This document shows, piece by piece, positions 6,387 through 7,399 of a stretch of DNA of 7,399 nucleotides (its first letter is position 1; each line of letters opens with the position of its first letter). Both the position numbers and the translations under genes were made by a program. The notes below the pieces were generated by a model. The model worked only from the letters and a program-made list of their open reading frames with translations. It ran no database searches and was not told the origin of the DNA. This stretch comes from CAYTQK01 sp964439745 (GTDB taxonomy: Bacteria > Desulfobacterota > Desulfobacteria > Desulfobacterales > Desulfosudaceae). Where the stretch lies: positions 1 through 7,399 of the forward strand of contig CAYTQK010000168.1 in assembly GCA_964439745.1 (NCBI GenBank), given 5' to 3'.

Positions 6387-7168
6387 GTCCGCCGGGCGCT
6401 GGCTTGGGAAATCCCGCGGTAGCGGGCGGACAGCATCCGACGGCTCAGCTTTACGGCCAGCCAGACATAGCGCAGATTGATGCGAAAACTGTTTTGGCTG
6501 CTGCCCTCTTGCCGGCTTATCCAGACGGTCGGCACCTGTCCGGCCGAAGCGCCCGCCAGCAGCGGTTTAAGCGTTGTTTCAATAAAGATTTCGTGGTGCG
6601 TGGATTCCCAGCAGATGGTATCAGCCATTTCTGCTTTTATGATTTTCAACCCATAAGTCAGATCCCCAAGATCGGTTTGATAAACCCGTTTAAAGAGATG
6701 TTGAAAAAGCCAGTTCAACCATAGTTTTAATCTCTTGTAGTTGCGGAAGCCACCGCCGGGCAGCCAGCGGCTGGCAATTACCAGATCGTAGTCAAAGGCT
6801 GTCACTGCCCGTATCACCCGGTCCACGGCTTCGGGTTCGGTTTCCAGGTCTGCCGAAAGGATGGCGATATGGGTCCCGGTGGCGTATGCCAATCCTTCCC
6901 GGATGGCCCGGCCCACGCCAGGATTGTTTTGCTGGAGGTACAGATGAACGCTTGAATGGGTTTCTGTCAATTGGCGGCAGACCGTCAGGCAGGCAGCCGA
7001 AGAACGGGGGGAAACCACCAGAAGAATTTCATGAATATAGCCCCGGTTCGCGGCCAGGAGACGGTCAATGGTTTCCATCAACGACGTGGTTTCTGAAAAA
7101 ACGGTAATAATGATGGATAACCGGATATTCGCTATGTCGGACATGGAATTTTTGTTAAATATAGTCAT
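6383..7168 (-). CDS. Family 2 glycosyltransferase (GT-A fold, SADLE-type)
   Basis: This is a 261-residue soluble GT2 enzyme. The nucleotide-sugar domain starts at LSIIITVFSET (17-27). It continues with NNPGVGRAIREGLAYATG (81-98) and the metal/nucleotide motif ILSADLETEPEAV (103-115). Here the first Asp of the usual DAD motif is Ser105, with D107 and E109 kept. ASRWLPGGG (132-140) is the counterpart of the SR(Y/W)xxGGG loop of Dpm1/ArnC-like enzymes. Further motifs are TDLGDLTYGLKI (165-176), HHEIFIETTLKPL (191-203) and a C-terminal RQEGSSQNSF (219-228), the position of the acceptor-side R-x-G-x-S motif. There are no C-terminal membrane helices, so it is cytosolic or peripheral. It probably transfers a sugar to a polyprenyl-phosphate or a growing glycan; the sugar is unknown. 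Met9 (7144) is an alternative start. The predicted transcript begins about 12 bases before Met1, and neither start has a Shine-Dalgarno sequence. It heads the operon and overlaps the next gene by four bases. Confidence 0.88.
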   Translation of the reverse strand: MTIFNKNSMSDIANIRLSIIITVFSETTSLMETIDRLLAANRGYIHEILLVVSPRSSAACLTVCRQLTETHSSVHLYLQQNNPGVGRAIREGLAYATGTHIAILSADLETEPEAVDRVIRAVTAFDYDLVIASRWLPGGGFRNYKRLKLWLNWLFQHLFKRVYQTDLGDLTYGLKIIKAEMADTICWESTHHEIFIETTLKPLLAGASAGQVPTVWISRQEGSSQNSFRINLRYVWLAVKLSRRMLSARYRGISQASARRT

Positions 7169-7186
7169 TGTCTGTCAAAACAAATT

Positions 7187-7216
7187 ATTATATACCTGAT
7201 CTGACTGCGTTGGCAA
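7187..7216 (-). promoter_or_regulatory. Sigma-70-like promoter for the glycosyltransferase/radical SAM operon
   Basis: On the minus strand, TTGCCA (7216-7211, 5 of 6 to consensus) is separated by 18 bases from a perfect TATAAT (7192-7187). Transcription would start near 7180. That leaves about 12 bases before the ATG at 7168, or about 36 before the alternative ATG at 7144. The short leader explains the lack of a Shine-Dalgarno sequence if Met1 is used. This is predicted from sequence only. Confidence 0.6.
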
Positions 7217-7237
7217 CTGCTCTTTTTGCGATATTAT
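7210..7237 (+). promoter_or_regulatory. Sigma-70-like promoter for the rightward gene
   Basis: TTGGCA (7210-7215, 5 of 6) and TATTAT (7232-7237, 5 of 6) are separated by 16 bases. Transcription would begin near 7244, giving a leader of only about 10 bases before the ATG at 7254. The -35 box occupies the same bases as the -35 box of the leftward promoter, so RNA polymerase could probably occupy only one of the two at a time. This is predicted from sequence only. Confidence 0.5.
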
Positions 7238-7255
7238 TTGTTTTGCTGATATTAT
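7224..7255 (+). repeat. Imperfect tandem direct repeat reaching into the start codon
   Basis: The element TTTTGC-GATATTAT (7224-7237) is repeated as TTTTGC-T-GATATTAT (7241-7255), with one extra T. The first copy contains the predicted -10 box of the rightward gene. The second copy covers its leader and the first two bases of the ATG. It could be a binding site for a regulator or a local duplication; the bases do not decide between these. Confidence 0.6.
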
Positions 7256-7399
7256 GACCAAACCTTTTCATATTGTTCTGACGACGATTCATCTGCCCCG
7301 GGTTTTGTCCGCCTATTATGATCATTTCCAGCGGTTTGGCCACCTGGAAACGGTCAAGGTCTGGGTGGTGGGGGATTGCAAGACGCCGCCGGCAGCGGC
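7254..7399 (+). CDS. N-terminal fragment, possible glycosyltransferase
   Basis: The frame from this ATG stays open to the end of the window, giving 48 codons. It starts with a beta-strand-like FHIVLTTIHLPRVL, then an amphipathic stretch, then VKVWVVGDCKTPP. The spacing of a 'VxTTI' strand and a later 'V(I/V)GDxKTP' strand recalls the first two strands of a Rossmann-like nucleotide-sugar domain in some surface-glycan glycosyltransferases. This rests on a motif impression from under 50 residues and is tentative. In-frame codons back to a TGA at 7197-7199 contain no ATG, GTG or TTG, so the start is fixed at 7254. There is no Shine-Dalgarno sequence. It is divergent from the minus-strand glycosyltransferase gene, 85 bases away, with promoter hexamers that overlap that gene's promoter. 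Its neighbours support a role in the same glycan locus. Confidence 0.62.
   Translation, partial: MTKPFHIVLTTIHLPRVLSAYYDHFQRFGHLETVKVWVVGDCKTPPAA

Overview
The window holds six protein genes or gene fragments in a dense bacterial layout. I see no RNA gene, CRISPR array, transposase or attachment site. The mix is a long acidic secreted protein, a membrane glycosyltransferase with a TPR tail, two cobalamin-type radical SAM enzymes, a family 2 glycosyltransferase and the start of a further, possibly glycosyltransferase, gene. It suggests a Gram-negative bacterium, most likely an anaerobic deltaproteobacterium (Desulfobacterota, sulfate-reducer type). That placement is an inference from gene content only and is weak.

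Left part, plus strand. Bases 1-1569 are the C-terminal 522 codons of a secreted, aspartate- and glycine-rich protein whose N-terminus lies outside the window. After an 83-base gap with a T-rich tract comes a 565-residue multi-pass membrane protein of the TMTC/GT-C type, carrying four exact 34-residue TPR units at its C-terminus (1653-3350). It converges, with only 27 bases between stop codons, on the minus-strand cluster.

Right part, minus strand, read from 7168 down to 3378. The order is a family 2 glycosyltransferase (7168-6383), a radical SAM protein coupled to it by an ATGA overlap (6386-4947), and a second radical SAM protein of similar architecture (4787-3378) after a 159-base gap. The first two look like one operon driven by a good sigma-70-like promoter at 7187-7216. 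The gap before the second radical SAM gene carries its own promoter-like pair of hexamers, with the -35 box inside an inverted repeat. A divergent gene begins at 7254 and runs off the right edge. Its promoter-like hexamers share the same seven bases, TTGGCAA, with the -35 box of the minus-strand promoter.

Taken together the right part looks like the edge of a cell-surface glycan or glycolipid biosynthesis locus. A glycosyltransferase would add a sugar to a carrier, and two Fe-S/cobalamin radical enzymes would carry out methylation, rearrangement or another difficult C-H reaction on the sugar or lipid. The substrate cannot be read from the sequence. The best leads for something undescribed are the coupled glycosyltransferase/radical SAM pair with its paralogue, the shared divergent promoter with a duplicated element reaching into the start codon, and the putative operator before the second radical SAM gene.
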